DNA of 64,000 nucleotides. Origin: Parabacteroides sp. PFB2-10. Lineage in GTDB: Bacteria > Bacteroidota > Bacteroidia > Bacteroidales > Tannerellaceae. The DNA lies in NCBI RefSeq assembly GCF_029893085.1, contig NZ_JARXWI010000007.1:154805-218804 (forward strand), written 5' to 3'. A program made the position numbers and the translations under genes. Shown here one piece after another: positions 26,728 to 35,001 of this stretch. Every line of letters begins with the position of its first letter. The first letter of the stretch is position 1. Below the pieces are notes generated by a model. It saw only the letters and a program-made list of their open reading frames with translations, did no database searches and was not told the DNA's origin.

Positions 26728-28605
26728 ATGTACAAAAGACTATTACTCCTGTTTCTGTGTATGATCACCGCGACCACCTCTTGGTGTGAGAATAAACAAA
26801 ACGTATTAACAGAAGAGGGCGCCTGGTGTTGGTTTGCTGATCCGCGGGCTATCCATTATGCCAATGAGAAAGGCACCATCAACAATACCTATATCGGTTA
26901 TATCGATGTATATGGCAATATCAAAGCCACGCAGATCGACCATTTGAGAGGGACGACAAATGAGGTATTGATCCGTTCCTATTTTCAACCCGACGATCAT
27001 AACAACCCCACCTTCTTAGTCTTGCCGGATGAACGGATCATGATCTTTTATTCGCGGCATACTGATGAGCCCTGTTTCTATTATCGTATCTCACAAAAGG
27101 CGGGCGACATTACGACGTTAGGGAAAGAGGTAAGGCTGGAAACGAATCATAATACCACCTATCCATCTCCTTTTATCTTATCGGAAGATCCTGATCATAT
27201 CTATCTTTGCTGGCGGGGGATAGGCTGGCATCCGACTATCGCGCGCTTGACCATGCCTGATAAAAACGATGAAGTACGGTTTGACTGGGGACCGCATCAG
27301 ATCGTGCAATCGCAAAAGGGCGGTAGAGGAGTGCGGCCTTACGCTAAGTATATGTCGAACGGAAAAGACCGGATATACCTGGCCTATACGACTACTCATC
27401 CGGATAATCAATCAGTGAACTATCTTTATTTCAATTATGTCGATATAAATACGCATGCGTTGAAAGATATAAAAGGGAATCAGTTGGCAACGATAGGCAG
27501 CGGAACGCTTCATAATGTAGAGGCAACGGCCGATTATAAGAGTAATCATCCGGATGCAGTCGTAGAAGATGCTCCTTACCGCAACTGGCTCTGGGAGATC
27601 TCTATGATTGATGAGCAGCGTCCTGTTATTGCCATGGTGCGAATCAATGAAGACAAAACGTCACACGATTATTATCATGTGAAATGGAACGGTAGCGAAT
27701 GGAGAAAAACATTCCTGACAAATGCCGGAGGGCACTTCCATCAGACGCCCACGATTGAGAAATGTTACAGCGCTGGTATGGCGATCGACAAAACCAATCC
27801 GGATGTGATCTACGCTTCGGTACCGGTGAAAGGCAAATATGGAAAGGTGTATGAATTGAAGAGATATGAGGTAGAAACGTATGGTACCCTGGCTTCTTCC
27901 GAGCAATTAACATTCGATTCGCCGAAGAACAACGCGCGTCCTTTTGTGATTTATAATATCGGAGATCAACCGCAGCTGGCCTGGATGCATGGCGACTACT
28001 ATGATTGGATTGTCAGCTCTTCGCGTCCGAACGGTTACCCGACGGCTATTCATACCAATATGGAGATCCCCGCTGGGCGCATAGACCTGGAGAAAGACCT
28101 ATTGTTGCAAAAACGTATCGGCAGGGTTTCCACCGAACGAAAGGAAAAGATCCGCACACGCAAATCCGACAGCTTCACCATAGCCCTGACTCTCTCCATC
28201 GATCACGATGCCTATTATGGAAATATCATAGCCATGAAGGGCTTCTCTTACGGACTTCCTACGGAAGGAAATCCTAAGCCTTGTATTGAGGTAGGAGGGA
28301 AGAATTATTCGAGTACCAATCTGTTGGCCAATTCGGCTATTTGGAAAACACAAAACAGAGGTACCGGTGGGCATTGGTACACCCCCGGGAAATTAGATAA
28401 ATTCCACCTTGTTATAAGTTATGAAAAGGGTATCTTGAGAACCTATATCAACGGATTGCTCGATCAGTCGATCGAGGTGAAAGGTTTATCCCTTTCGGAT
28501 ATAACGATAGGAGGCTTTGAAGGTGTGATTAATACGATTCGGATATATAAACGCGTCTTGTCTCAAAGTGAGATTAAGCTATTTTTACTACCTTTGTCCA
28601 AATGA
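26728..28605 (+). CDS. Secreted BNR-4 propeller protein with C-terminal LamG-like domain
   Basis: 625 residues with a signal peptide (1-20). Residues about 25-440 form a BNR_4-type seven-bladed propeller: GAWCWFADPRAIHY near 32-45, NTYIGYIDVYGNIKATQ, DDHNNPTFLVLPDERIMIFYSRH near 92-114, and LWEISMIDEQRPVIAMVRI near 290-308. This fold is shared by polysaccharide lyases of families PL24 and PL25, which cut uronic-acid polymers such as ulvan. Residues about 470-625 look like a LamG/concanavalin-like sugar-binding domain (GKLDKFHLVISYEKGILRTYINGLL). Pairing with GH105 supports a lyase-plus-hydrolase unit. The activity itself is inference, and catalytic residues were not identified with certainty. 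No SusC/SusD genes are next to it. Confidence 0.8.
   Translation: MYKRLLLLFLCMITATTSWCENKQNVLTEEGAWCWFADPRAIHYANEKGTINNTYIGYIDVYGNIKATQIDHLRGTTNEVLIRSYFQPDDHNNPTFLVLPDERIMIFYSRHTDEPCFYYRISQKAGDITTLGKEVRLETNHNTTYPSPFILSEDPDHIYLCWRGIGWHPTIARLTMPDKNDEVRFDWGPHQIVQSQKGGRGVRPYAKYMSNGKDRIYLAYTTTHPDNQSVNYLYFNYVDINTHALKDIKGNQLATIGSGTLHNVEATADYKSNHPDAVVEDAPYRNWLWEISMIDEQRPVIAMVRINEDKTSHDYYHVKWNGSEWRKTFLTNAGGHFHQTPTIEKCYSAGMAIDKTNPDVIYASVPVKGKYGKVYELKRYEVETYGTLASSEQLTFDSPKNNARPFVIYNIGDQPQLAWMHGDYYDWIVSSSRPNGYPTAIHTNMEIPAGRIDLEKDLLLQKRIGRVSTERKEKIRTRKSDSFTIALTLSIDHDAYYGNIIAMKGFSYGLPTEGNPKPCIEVGGKNYSSTNLLANSAIWKTQNRGTGGHWYTPGKLDKFHLVISYEKGILRTYINGLLDQSIEVKGLSLSDITIGGFEGVINTIRIYKRVLSQSEIKLFLLPLSK
28589..28596 (+). 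promoter_or_regulatory. -7 promoter box of the gtrA-like gene
   Basis: TACCTTTG matches TAnnTTTG and lies inside the last codons of the BNR-4 gene. It is downstream of the ATG at 28568, so that ATG would not be on a transcript from this promoter. Confidence 0.45.
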
Positions 28606-28624
28606 TAAAGCAAAAAAAGTCAAG

Positions 28625-29122
28625 GTGAAGGTACTTATTGAAAAGATCATTGGTTGGTTTTATTTCCCTATATTCCGAAAGTTCATACCTTATGATACGT
28701 TCAAATACGCGGTATGTGGGGGAGGCAATATGGTGTTGGATATCCTGCTCTATTTCCTTCTTTATAACTTTATCTTTGATAAGCAAAACCTGGATCTGGG
28801 ATTTGTGACTATCTCGCCGCATATCGCCGCTTTCTTGACAGTCTTTCCTATCACCTTTCTGACCGGTTTTTGGCTCAATAACGGAGTGGTGTTCAAAGGA
28901 TCGCCCATGAAAAACAGCACCAAGTTCTCCCGCTATCTGTTGGTGGTTCTTACTAGCCTGCTTATTAACTATTGGGGATTGAAATTCTTTGTGGATTATC
29001 TTCATTTCTATCCCACACCCTCCAAATTCCTCGTGACCATTATTTGTACATTAGTCAGCTACCTTTCCCAACGCCATTTCACTTTCCGTCATTACGAGCG
29101 TTCGGAGTTTTCCGAGAAATAA
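28625..29122 (+). CDS. GtrA-family membrane protein
   Basis: 165 residues from a GTG start, giving (M)KVLIEKIIGWFYFPIFRKFIPYDTFKY. Four hydrophobic helices follow, with the family features FKYAVCGGGNMVLDILLYF, AAFLTVFPITFLTGFWLNNGVVF and LVSYLSQRHFTF, the last being the typical GtrA ending. GtrA proteins are thought to move or flip lipid-linked glycosyl intermediates for surface polysaccharide modification. The frame is open back to an ATG at 28568, inside the upstream gene, but that start precedes the -7 box and adds a non-family tail, while the GTG gives the usual MKV-IEK beginning. It ends close to a 21-base motif repeated near 31509. Confidence 0.82.
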   Translation: MKVLIEKIIGWFYFPIFRKFIPYDTFKYAVCGGGNMVLDILLYFLLYNFIFDKQNLDLGFVTISPHIAAFLTVFPITFLTGFWLNNGVVFKGSPMKNSTKFSRYLLVVLTSLLINYWGLKFFVDYLHFYPTPSKFLVTIICTLVSYLSQRHFTFRHYERSEFSEK

Positions 29123-29232
29123 GCTCTTTTGTGCCTCTTTTCTTGTTTTAAAAAAAACATACATATTTACAGTATGTGATTTGTTTATCAAAAAAATAAT
29201 CAAAAAAGTGCTTGTTGATTACGATGTATTCG

Positions 29233-29240
29233 TATATTTG
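29233..29240 (+). promoter_or_regulatory. -7 promoter box of the TlpA-like gene
   Basis: TATATTTG matches TAnnTTTG; TTG at 29212-29214 stands 18 bases upstream as a -33 candidate. The leader would be about 45 bases. Confidence 0.55.
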
Positions 29241-29291
29241 AAAACACGAGTTTTGGTTTACTTTTTTTGCATGAGTAAAATCTATTAATAT

Positions 29292-31463
29292 ATGAAAAAG
29301 AAAAGTTTATTGTTCTTTATGCTGTTTCTGGTAGGAGCAGTAGGTCTGTCGGCTCAAAAGGTGGTGGTGACAAACCCAGTTTATGAGTTCAATTCTTCGG
29401 GCATTACCAATGTGTCCAAAATTGAAATCACTCCAAAGGAGACACGTCTCCATATTCATTCGACATTTATTCCCCACTGGTGGGTACATTTTTCTCATAA
29501 TACCTTTATTGAGGATGCGGATACGGGTGAACGTTATGTGGTTACCGGTATGGAAAAAGGGGAGTTAGAGAAGCAGATTTATATGCCGGCATCGGGCGAT
29601 TCTACGATGATCCTTATTTTCCCTCCGTTGGATACCAAAAAGGTAAAGAGGATACATTATGGCGAAGATGATAACACCATCGTCTACGGTCTTTCCCTGA
29701 ATCCCAAGGCGAAAGCAGCTCCGAAGGGAGAGGTGCCTGCCGAGGTGACTCAATGGATAGAGGCAGAACTGAAAAAAGCGGAAAAGCAGACATTAGTCGA
29801 CCTGGATAGCGAGGCGTTCTTCTCCCGTCAACCGGCTCGCTTGATCGGTTACATAAAGGGGTATACGCCTCAAGCCGGGTTCACATCGGGGATCGTCTAT
29901 GCCGAAAATGAATTGACGCGGGAGAGTTCCCCGGTTGTTATTCAGATACATGAAGATGGCCGATTCGAAGGAGAGATACCGTTGATACACCCGATCTATA
30001 AGTATGTTATATTCCAGAACCAAAATGTCAACTTCTACATCGAACCGGGACAAACCTTATCGATGGTGATCGACTGGGAGGAGTTTCGTCATGCAGATCG
30101 TTACCGCAATCGTCGGTATATGTTCAAGGATATCCGTTTCTCCGGCGCAGCCGGGGAGGTCAACAAGGAATTGGCGAATATAGAAAGCCGTCTTCCCGAC
30201 TTCAATTTCGGCAAACTGTATGATAATTTTTCGTTGGATGCGGATAAATACACCTTACTGTTGGATTCGATCATGCACGACAGACAGGAAGCGCTCCGGG
30301 AAATACTCGACACAGAACAGTTACTTTCCCATACACGGGCGATCTTACAGGCAGAGAGTTTGATTCGATATTATTCCTATCTGTTTGAATACGAAATAAA
30401 TTACACGCGTAGTCGCATGCAAGGGGAAGAAACAGAGCAGAAATCGTTGCCAGCCTCTTTTTACAGTTTTCTACATAAGATACCTCTTAACGACCAAAAA
30501 CTTCTGATCGCTTCCTCCTTTAGTATGTTTTTGAACCGTTTAGAATACGCCAATATATTCATGGAAGGAAGAACGGCTGTAAGCGTTGTGCAAGAACCGG
30601 AGATAAATTTGGGTGAGTATTTATATGGTGAGTTGGGCTTGGAGATGGATGCCGATGATAAAGCTTATTTCTCGATTCAGCATACCAATGAAGGTGTATT
30701 TACACCGAATGAAGAGCAAATTAAGATGATGCATGCATTCAGCGAGAAATACAAAAAACAGATTGAAAGCTATGTAGCAAAATACATGGGGCTGATGGGA
30801 TATAAAGAGAAAACCCTTGCTTACTGGCATTACAAAGACTCCATCTATACAGAAGTATTGAAACTGGCACCCAGCCTGACGTATGATATCACGAAACTGC
30901 GTGAGATGAAATTCGATTTTGAGCAGATGGAGAAAGAAGATGGTTTGGATCTTTTGAGCAAGCTGATCCTGCCTATCCCGAATAGCTTCCTGAAAGCCGA
31001 AGGGGTACGTCTTTATAACGATATGTATGCCGCTAAATCAAATGGCGCTTATAAGTTGCCTCCGGGAAAAGGAACGGATATCTTCCGCAGCATGACTGAC
31101 CAGTTCAAAGGGAAATATATCTTTGTAGACTTCTGGGCAACGACCTGTGGCCCCTGCATCGGCGGGATCAAAAGCCAAAAAGAGGCTCGCGCCAAATACA
31201 AAGACAGCCCGGATGTAGCCTTTCTGTTTATCACCAATGATAGAGAGTCTCCCTTGAATGATTATGAGAAGTTTGTGGAAGAACAGGAACTTACCAATGT
31301 CTACCGGATCAAGCAGGACGACTATTTGTATCTACGGGAGTTGTTCAAATTCAACGGCATCCCCCGCTATGTAATGGTCGACCGCGAAGGACGTATCATG
31401 GACGATAACTTCCAGATGCATAACTTCGAATATGCTCTTCAGAAGGCATTGAAAGAGGAGTAA
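29292..31463 (+). CDS. Large exported thioredoxin-domain (TlpA-like) protein
   Basis: 723 residues with a signal peptide (1-21, ending VGLSAQ). Residues about 185-275 look like a carboxypeptidase-regulatory or DUF4369-like beta domain (ARLIGYIKGYTPQAGFTSG, IPLIHPIYKYVIFQNQNVNFYIEPGQTL). A long helical middle spans about 285-590. The C-terminal ~130 residues are a TlpA/ResA thioredoxin fold: KYIFVDFWATTCGPCIGGIKS has the CxxC active site TCGPC near residue 620, and FNGIPRYVMVDREG carries the cis-proline. Such proteins act as periplasmic thiol-disulfide reductases in Bacteroidales; the partner is unknown. It is transcribed alone and ends at strong hairpins. Confidence 0.87.
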   Translation: MKKKSLLFFMLFLVGAVGLSAQKVVVTNPVYEFNSSGITNVSKIEITPKETRLHIHSTFIPHWWVHFSHNTFIEDADTGERYVVTGMEKGELEKQIYMPASGDSTMILIFPPLDTKKVKRIHYGEDDNTIVYGLSLNPKAKAAPKGEVPAEVTQWIEAELKKAEKQTLVDLDSEAFFSRQPARLIGYIKGYTPQAGFTSGIVYAENELTRESSPVVIQIHEDGRFEGEIPLIHPIYKYVIFQNQNVNFYIEPGQTLSMVIDWEEFRHADRYRNRRYMFKDIRFSGAAGEVNKELANIESRLPDFNFGKLYDNFSLDADKYTLLLDSIMHDRQEALREILDTEQLLSHTRAILQAESLIRYYSYLFEYEINYTRSRMQGEETEQKSLPASFYSFLHKIPLNDQKLLIASSFSMFLNRLEYANIFMEGRTAVSVVQEPEINLGEYLYGELGLEMDADDKAYFSIQHTNEGVFTPNEEQIKMMHAFSEKYKKQIESYVAKYMGLMGYKEKTLAYWHYKDSIYTEVLKLAPSLTYDITKLREMKFDFEQMEKEDGLDLLSKLILPIPNSFLKAEGVRLYNDMYAAKSNGAYKLPPGKGTDIFRSMTDQFKGKYIFVDFWATTCGPCIGGIKSQKEARAKYKDSPDVAFLFITNDRESPLNDYEKFVEEQELTNVYRIKQDDYLYLRELFKFNGIPRYVMVDREGRIMDDNFQMHNFEYALQKALKEE

Positions 31464-31466
31464 AAT

Positions 31467-31526
31467 AAGGGGGAATCCCGATCTTGTGAATGGGAATTCC
31501 CCCTTTTCTCGGAGTTCTCCGAGAAA
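31467..31526. terminator. Double hairpin terminator between convergent transcripts
   Basis: AAGGGGGAATCCC (31467-31479) pairs imperfectly with GGGAATTCCCCCTT (31492-31505), followed by T residues. A second short stem, TTCTCGGAG/CTCCGAGAA (31506-31526), abuts it. It ends the TlpA-like gene on the plus strand and the 17.7-kb permease operon on the minus strand. Confidence 0.8.
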
Positions 31527-31576
31527 TAAAAACCTTTTGTTTACTTTTCAATTCAAACCATCGAAGCTTAAACCTC

Positions 31577-32599
31577 CTATAACTTATACCGGACAACATC
31601 CCTACCCTCTTCTTCATTCTCGGCAAGGGTGATGAGATAGTGGTCGTCTGCATCGACTTGCAGATTGCGGATGCTTCGATCGACCTGCAGGTTGCGGATG
31701 TGCATCCCTTCCCAGTTGAACACAAGGATGGTGGAAAGGGTTGAATAATTGCTGCTGCCATCATACAGGCAATAGATATAGTTCATAGAACAGGTGATGT
31801 CGAGAAAGCATTTTACACTTTTCTCCACATTATGCACCTCCCCGGAAGGGTCAAACTCGGGAAAGATAAAGCTGTCGCCATACGGCATTGGTTTTATCAT
31901 ATCGCCGTTCAAATCGTAAAAATTAACAATATTGATATAACGTGCTGCAGCCACGATCACCCCTTTTTCTTCATTAACACAAATGGCGGAAGCATGCGGA
32001 TTGCTCCTGGTTCGTCTATAATCCAAATGGGGTATAAGCGGATAAGCCGGCACGTGATAGAAACCGGTACGGGGATGAAAGGAAAAAAAGATTGTTCCCG
32101 GATTGGGTGTGAGCCCAACGGCATAGGTCTCCTCTTCCGTGATCAGGGGAAAGCGACTTTCGATCATTTTTTTATCAAACGACGTAGAGGCCACAGGCGT
32201 AAAAACAGTATCATCGGTCTTCCTTAAATCATACTGATCGATACGGCGTAAGGTATTATTCCACACTGAGATCCGGTTTTTCTCCTCCCGTTCTGCATAA
32301 TTATAATGAACAAAAGAGGGATAGAGACGCACACTGGGCTCTCCCTCCTGCATGCCTGCACCAATGAACGACATATCATGCCGGCTATAAACCGAGATCA
32401 AGGTGTCACCCTGATTGCTGAGAAAAATATAATAATCGCCAACAATGGCCAGATCATGAAAACGGCAATGGTTTCCGCCTGCCAACAACACTTCGCCCGT
32501 CAACCGACAGTCGATCTTCAGGGACACCGTATCATTGCCTTTCTTCTGACAAGAAAAGCAGATCAACAAACTCACAACAAATAGGACAATCTTTTTCAT
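31577..32599 (-). CDS. BF3164-like/TolB-like 6-bladed propeller lipoprotein
   Basis: 340 residues. MKKIVLFVVSLLICFSCQKK is a lipoprotein signal with Cys17. The mature protein has repeated beta-blade patterns (HDLAIVGDYYIFLSNQGDTLISVY, RRTRSNPHASAICVNEEKGVIVAAARY, CSMNYIYCLYDGSSNYSTLSTILVFNWEG) of the BF3164-like TolB-type propeller family, which is common and uncharacterised in Bacteroides. A tandem 9-residue repeat, IRNLQVDRS-IRNLQVDAD, lies near 298-315 and results from a 27-base duplication. It is the last gene of the seven-permease operon, 12 bases after permease 7. A ligand-binding or scaffold role for the permeases is possible but unproven. Confidence 0.82.
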   Translation of the reverse strand: MKKIVLFVVSLLICFSCQKKGNDTVSLKIDCRLTGEVLLAGGNHCRFHDLAIVGDYYIFLSNQGDTLISVYSRHDMSFIGAGMQEGEPSVRLYPSFVHYNYAEREEKNRISVWNNTLRRIDQYDLRKTDDTVFTPVASTSFDKKMIESRFPLITEEETYAVGLTPNPGTIFFSFHPRTGFYHVPAYPLIPHLDYRRTRSNPHASAICVNEEKGVIVAAARYINIVNFYDLNGDMIKPMPYGDSFIFPEFDPSGEVHNVEKSVKCFLDITCSMNYIYCLYDGSSNYSTLSTILVFNWEGMHIRNLQVDRSIRNLQVDADDHYLITLAENEEEGRDVVRYKL

Positions 32600-32611
32600 A
32601 AGACAAATAAA

Positions 32612-34987
32612 TTATTCGGAACGTATGACAACCGCCGGATTGGTCTGTGTAGCTTTCCGGATCTGAATGACAAGTGTCAATAATGAAACAACCGCCGTTA
32701 GAGCCAAAGCTACCACAAACAACCACCAGGCGAATGATGCTTTATAAGCAAACCCTTCGAGGTATTTTGTGATGGCCAGCCAGGAAATGGGGGCGGCAAC
32801 CAGAAAAGAGATACCCAATAGCTTCACATATTTATATAAAAGCAAGCACATAATCAGTCCGGAATCAGCACCATTGATCTTGCGTATGGCGATTTCATGG
32901 AAGCGCTGTTGCACATCAAAGAGCGAGAGGCTGAACAATCCCATGATAGAGATCAAGATAGCAATCAAAGCGAAAAAGGAGAGTATATTGACCAATTGCT
33001 TATCGGCATCGTACAAGGCTTTCATCTCCTCTTCGAACAGCGAGTATGTAAAGGCATTTCCCGAAATATCACTAAAGATAGTTTGTAACAACCTTAATGT
33101 TTCCTGTCGCTTTCCGGGAACATGTTCAACCAAAAGACCATTCTGCATACCTCCTCCATAATATTTAAACATCAGAGGTACTGTCTTTTGAGAGAGGTGT
33201 TGCACATGATAATCTTTCACAATGCCAATCACCCGGTACTCACAGGGTTGCGACTCATCTATGCCTGTGTACCAAACAAGGAAGCGATCTGTTTGCACCA
33301 CCGCGTTCTCCAGGTTGGTGATACCCAGCAACTCACAAGCCGATTCATTCAGAATAACATCCATTCCCCTGAAATTATCTATACTGTCATTATACAAACG
33401 TCCCTCTTTCAATTGAATATCCAATAGTTTAAAGTAGGCACCCGACGCGGTTATATTCTTTACCTCTTGTCGTTTTTGCCCAGGGGTTCTGACGTATGTC
33501 ATATAGGAGGGAATCACAGAAGGCAGATTATTGAATGTATAGTTTACGACCCATGGAGAAGCCTTAAGTGACTCCTCGATGAAACCGCTCTTTCTGTTGT
33601 ATTCATTCCATTGCGCCATAGTGCTGCCTGTTGGAGCAGACACGGGAGGCACAAAAATGATATTCTCTGTTTGAATACCCGGATCCACATTCAACATAAA
33701 CCGGAGCTGCCGGACAAAAAAGAGGGAAAGGATAACCAAACAGAAGGTTATGACATATTGCAGGCATAAAAAGATATCCCGGGAAAGGGTTGCCACCCCG
33801 TTTTTCCCCACAAAACGCAGGGAGACAACAGGTGGTGCATAATTGTAACGCACAAAAGGAAATATCGTTGTCAGAAGCGGCAACAGAAACAAGATCACCA
33901 GGGAGAGAGTGAGATCGAACAGGGCGTTGGGTATGACCTCCAAACGCAAATAGCTACCAAACAAGAGCGTGCCTATCTCCACCAAAAACCATCCGACCAA
34001 CAATGCCAAGCCAGCCATAAGGAAGTTCTCGACATACAACTGGAGAGCCACCTGATGCCCATTGGCGCCAAACACCTTTTTCATGCCGAACTCACGCCCG
34101 CGCTTAAGTACGATGACCGTATAGATATTGACAAAGTTAAACAATCCGATAAGCAACAAAAGCAACGACATACCGGTAAGGAGATAGAGCTGTTTCATAT
34201 CGCCTTTATCATATGAACCGTCAAACAAACTAATTCCGGGGGTAAAATACAATTCTTTAAGCGAATAGAAACGGGGGCGGCTGCGGCTCTCCTCATATTC
34301 AGTTTTTCTAAACTTACTGTACTTCTCGTTGAAAGACTGAATGTCACAGTTTTCCTTCAATCTCACAAAACAGACAGAGCCTCTTATTTTTGCCATTCTT
34401 GGATCATTGGAAAGCAGTATATCAAACCCAAAAGAGGCTTTCGTAGCAGGTTTTCCAAAGACACCCGTCACCGTAAGCACATTATCCAAAGAGGAGGTGA
34501 ATGTCTTACCGATAGGATCTTCATTTCCAAACAAACGTTTTGCCTGCTCCTCCGAGACAATGGCTTCATTCGGTTGTATCAACAAACGGGGTCTATTCTG
34601 TTTCAAGATAGGCAGACTGACAATGTTAAGATAATTGGAGTCTACCATGGCCGACGAAAGGGTATAGTGTGTCTCCTCGAGGGTGATCATATCCCTCTCG
34701 TTCGGATAGATGACAGAAAAAAGTTCAATGTCTATATCATCCATCGGATCAGGAGAAAAATAACCACTGATATTTATCAGCTGAATGTTACTGTTGTCTT
34801 CTTTCTCATGAGCAGAGATACAAACCTTCTGATAGTTATCAATGTAATGATCGGTCGTTATCTCGCTATATACAAAACGCGTAATCAATATAAAACAGGC
34901 AAGACTTAACCCCAACCCCAGAATATTCACCAGGGTATAAAGCCTGAAATGCGTAAGCGACCGGATAGCTAAAAGAATTATTTTCAT
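32612..34987 (-). CDS. FtsX/MacB-type ABC permease 7 of the array (subfamily A)
   Basis: 791 residues. It has the layout shared by all members: TM1 at about 15-40, a periplasmic MacB-like domain, three TMs of the first FtsX domain, TM5 near 410-435, a second periplasmic domain, and a C-terminal FtsX domain. The first FtsX motif is RGREFGMKKVFGANG near 290-304; the second is HEIAIRKINGADSG near 690-703, with Ile in place of the Val found in the others. The start MKIILLAIRSLTHFRLYTLVNILGL groups it with permeases 1 and 2, although it is the last in the operon and separated from them by four genes. The C-terminus ends TQTNPAVVIRSE, unlike the NPAE(A/T)IKTE of most others. It lies 14 bases after permease 6. 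Confidence 0.9.
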   Translation of the reverse strand: MKIILLAIRSLTHFRLYTLVNILGLGLSLACFILITRFVYSEITTDHYIDNYQKVCISAHEKEDNSNIQLINISGYFSPDPMDDIDIELFSVIYPNERDMITLEETHYTLSSAMVDSNYLNIVSLPILKQNRPRLLIQPNEAIVSEEQAKRLFGNEDPIGKTFTSSLDNVLTVTGVFGKPATKASFGFDILLSNDPRMAKIRGSVCFVRLKENCDIQSFNEKYSKFRKTEYEESRSRPRFYSLKELYFTPGISLFDGSYDKGDMKQLYLLTGMSLLLLLIGLFNFVNIYTVIVLKRGREFGMKKVFGANGHQVALQLYVENFLMAGLALLVGWFLVEIGTLLFGSYLRLEVIPNALFDLTLSLVILFLLPLLTTIFPFVRYNYAPPVVSLRFVGKNGVATLSRDIFLCLQYVITFCLVILSLFFVRQLRFMLNVDPGIQTENIIFVPPVSAPTGSTMAQWNEYNRKSGFIEESLKASPWVVNYTFNNLPSVIPSYMTYVRTPGQKRQEVKNITASGAYFKLLDIQLKEGRLYNDSIDNFRGMDVILNESACELLGITNLENAVVQTDRFLVWYTGIDESQPCEYRVIGIVKDYHVQHLSQKTVPLMFKYYGGGMQNGLLVEHVPGKRQETLRLLQTIFSDISGNAFTYSLFEEEMKALYDADKQLVNILSFFALIAILISIMGLFSLSLFDVQQRFHEIAIRKINGADSGLIMCLLLYKYVKLLGISFLVAAPISWLAITKYLEGFAYKASFAWWLFVVALALTAVVSLLTLVIQIRKATQTNPAVVIRSE

Positions 34988-35001
34988 ATACTATCTGTTC
35001 T

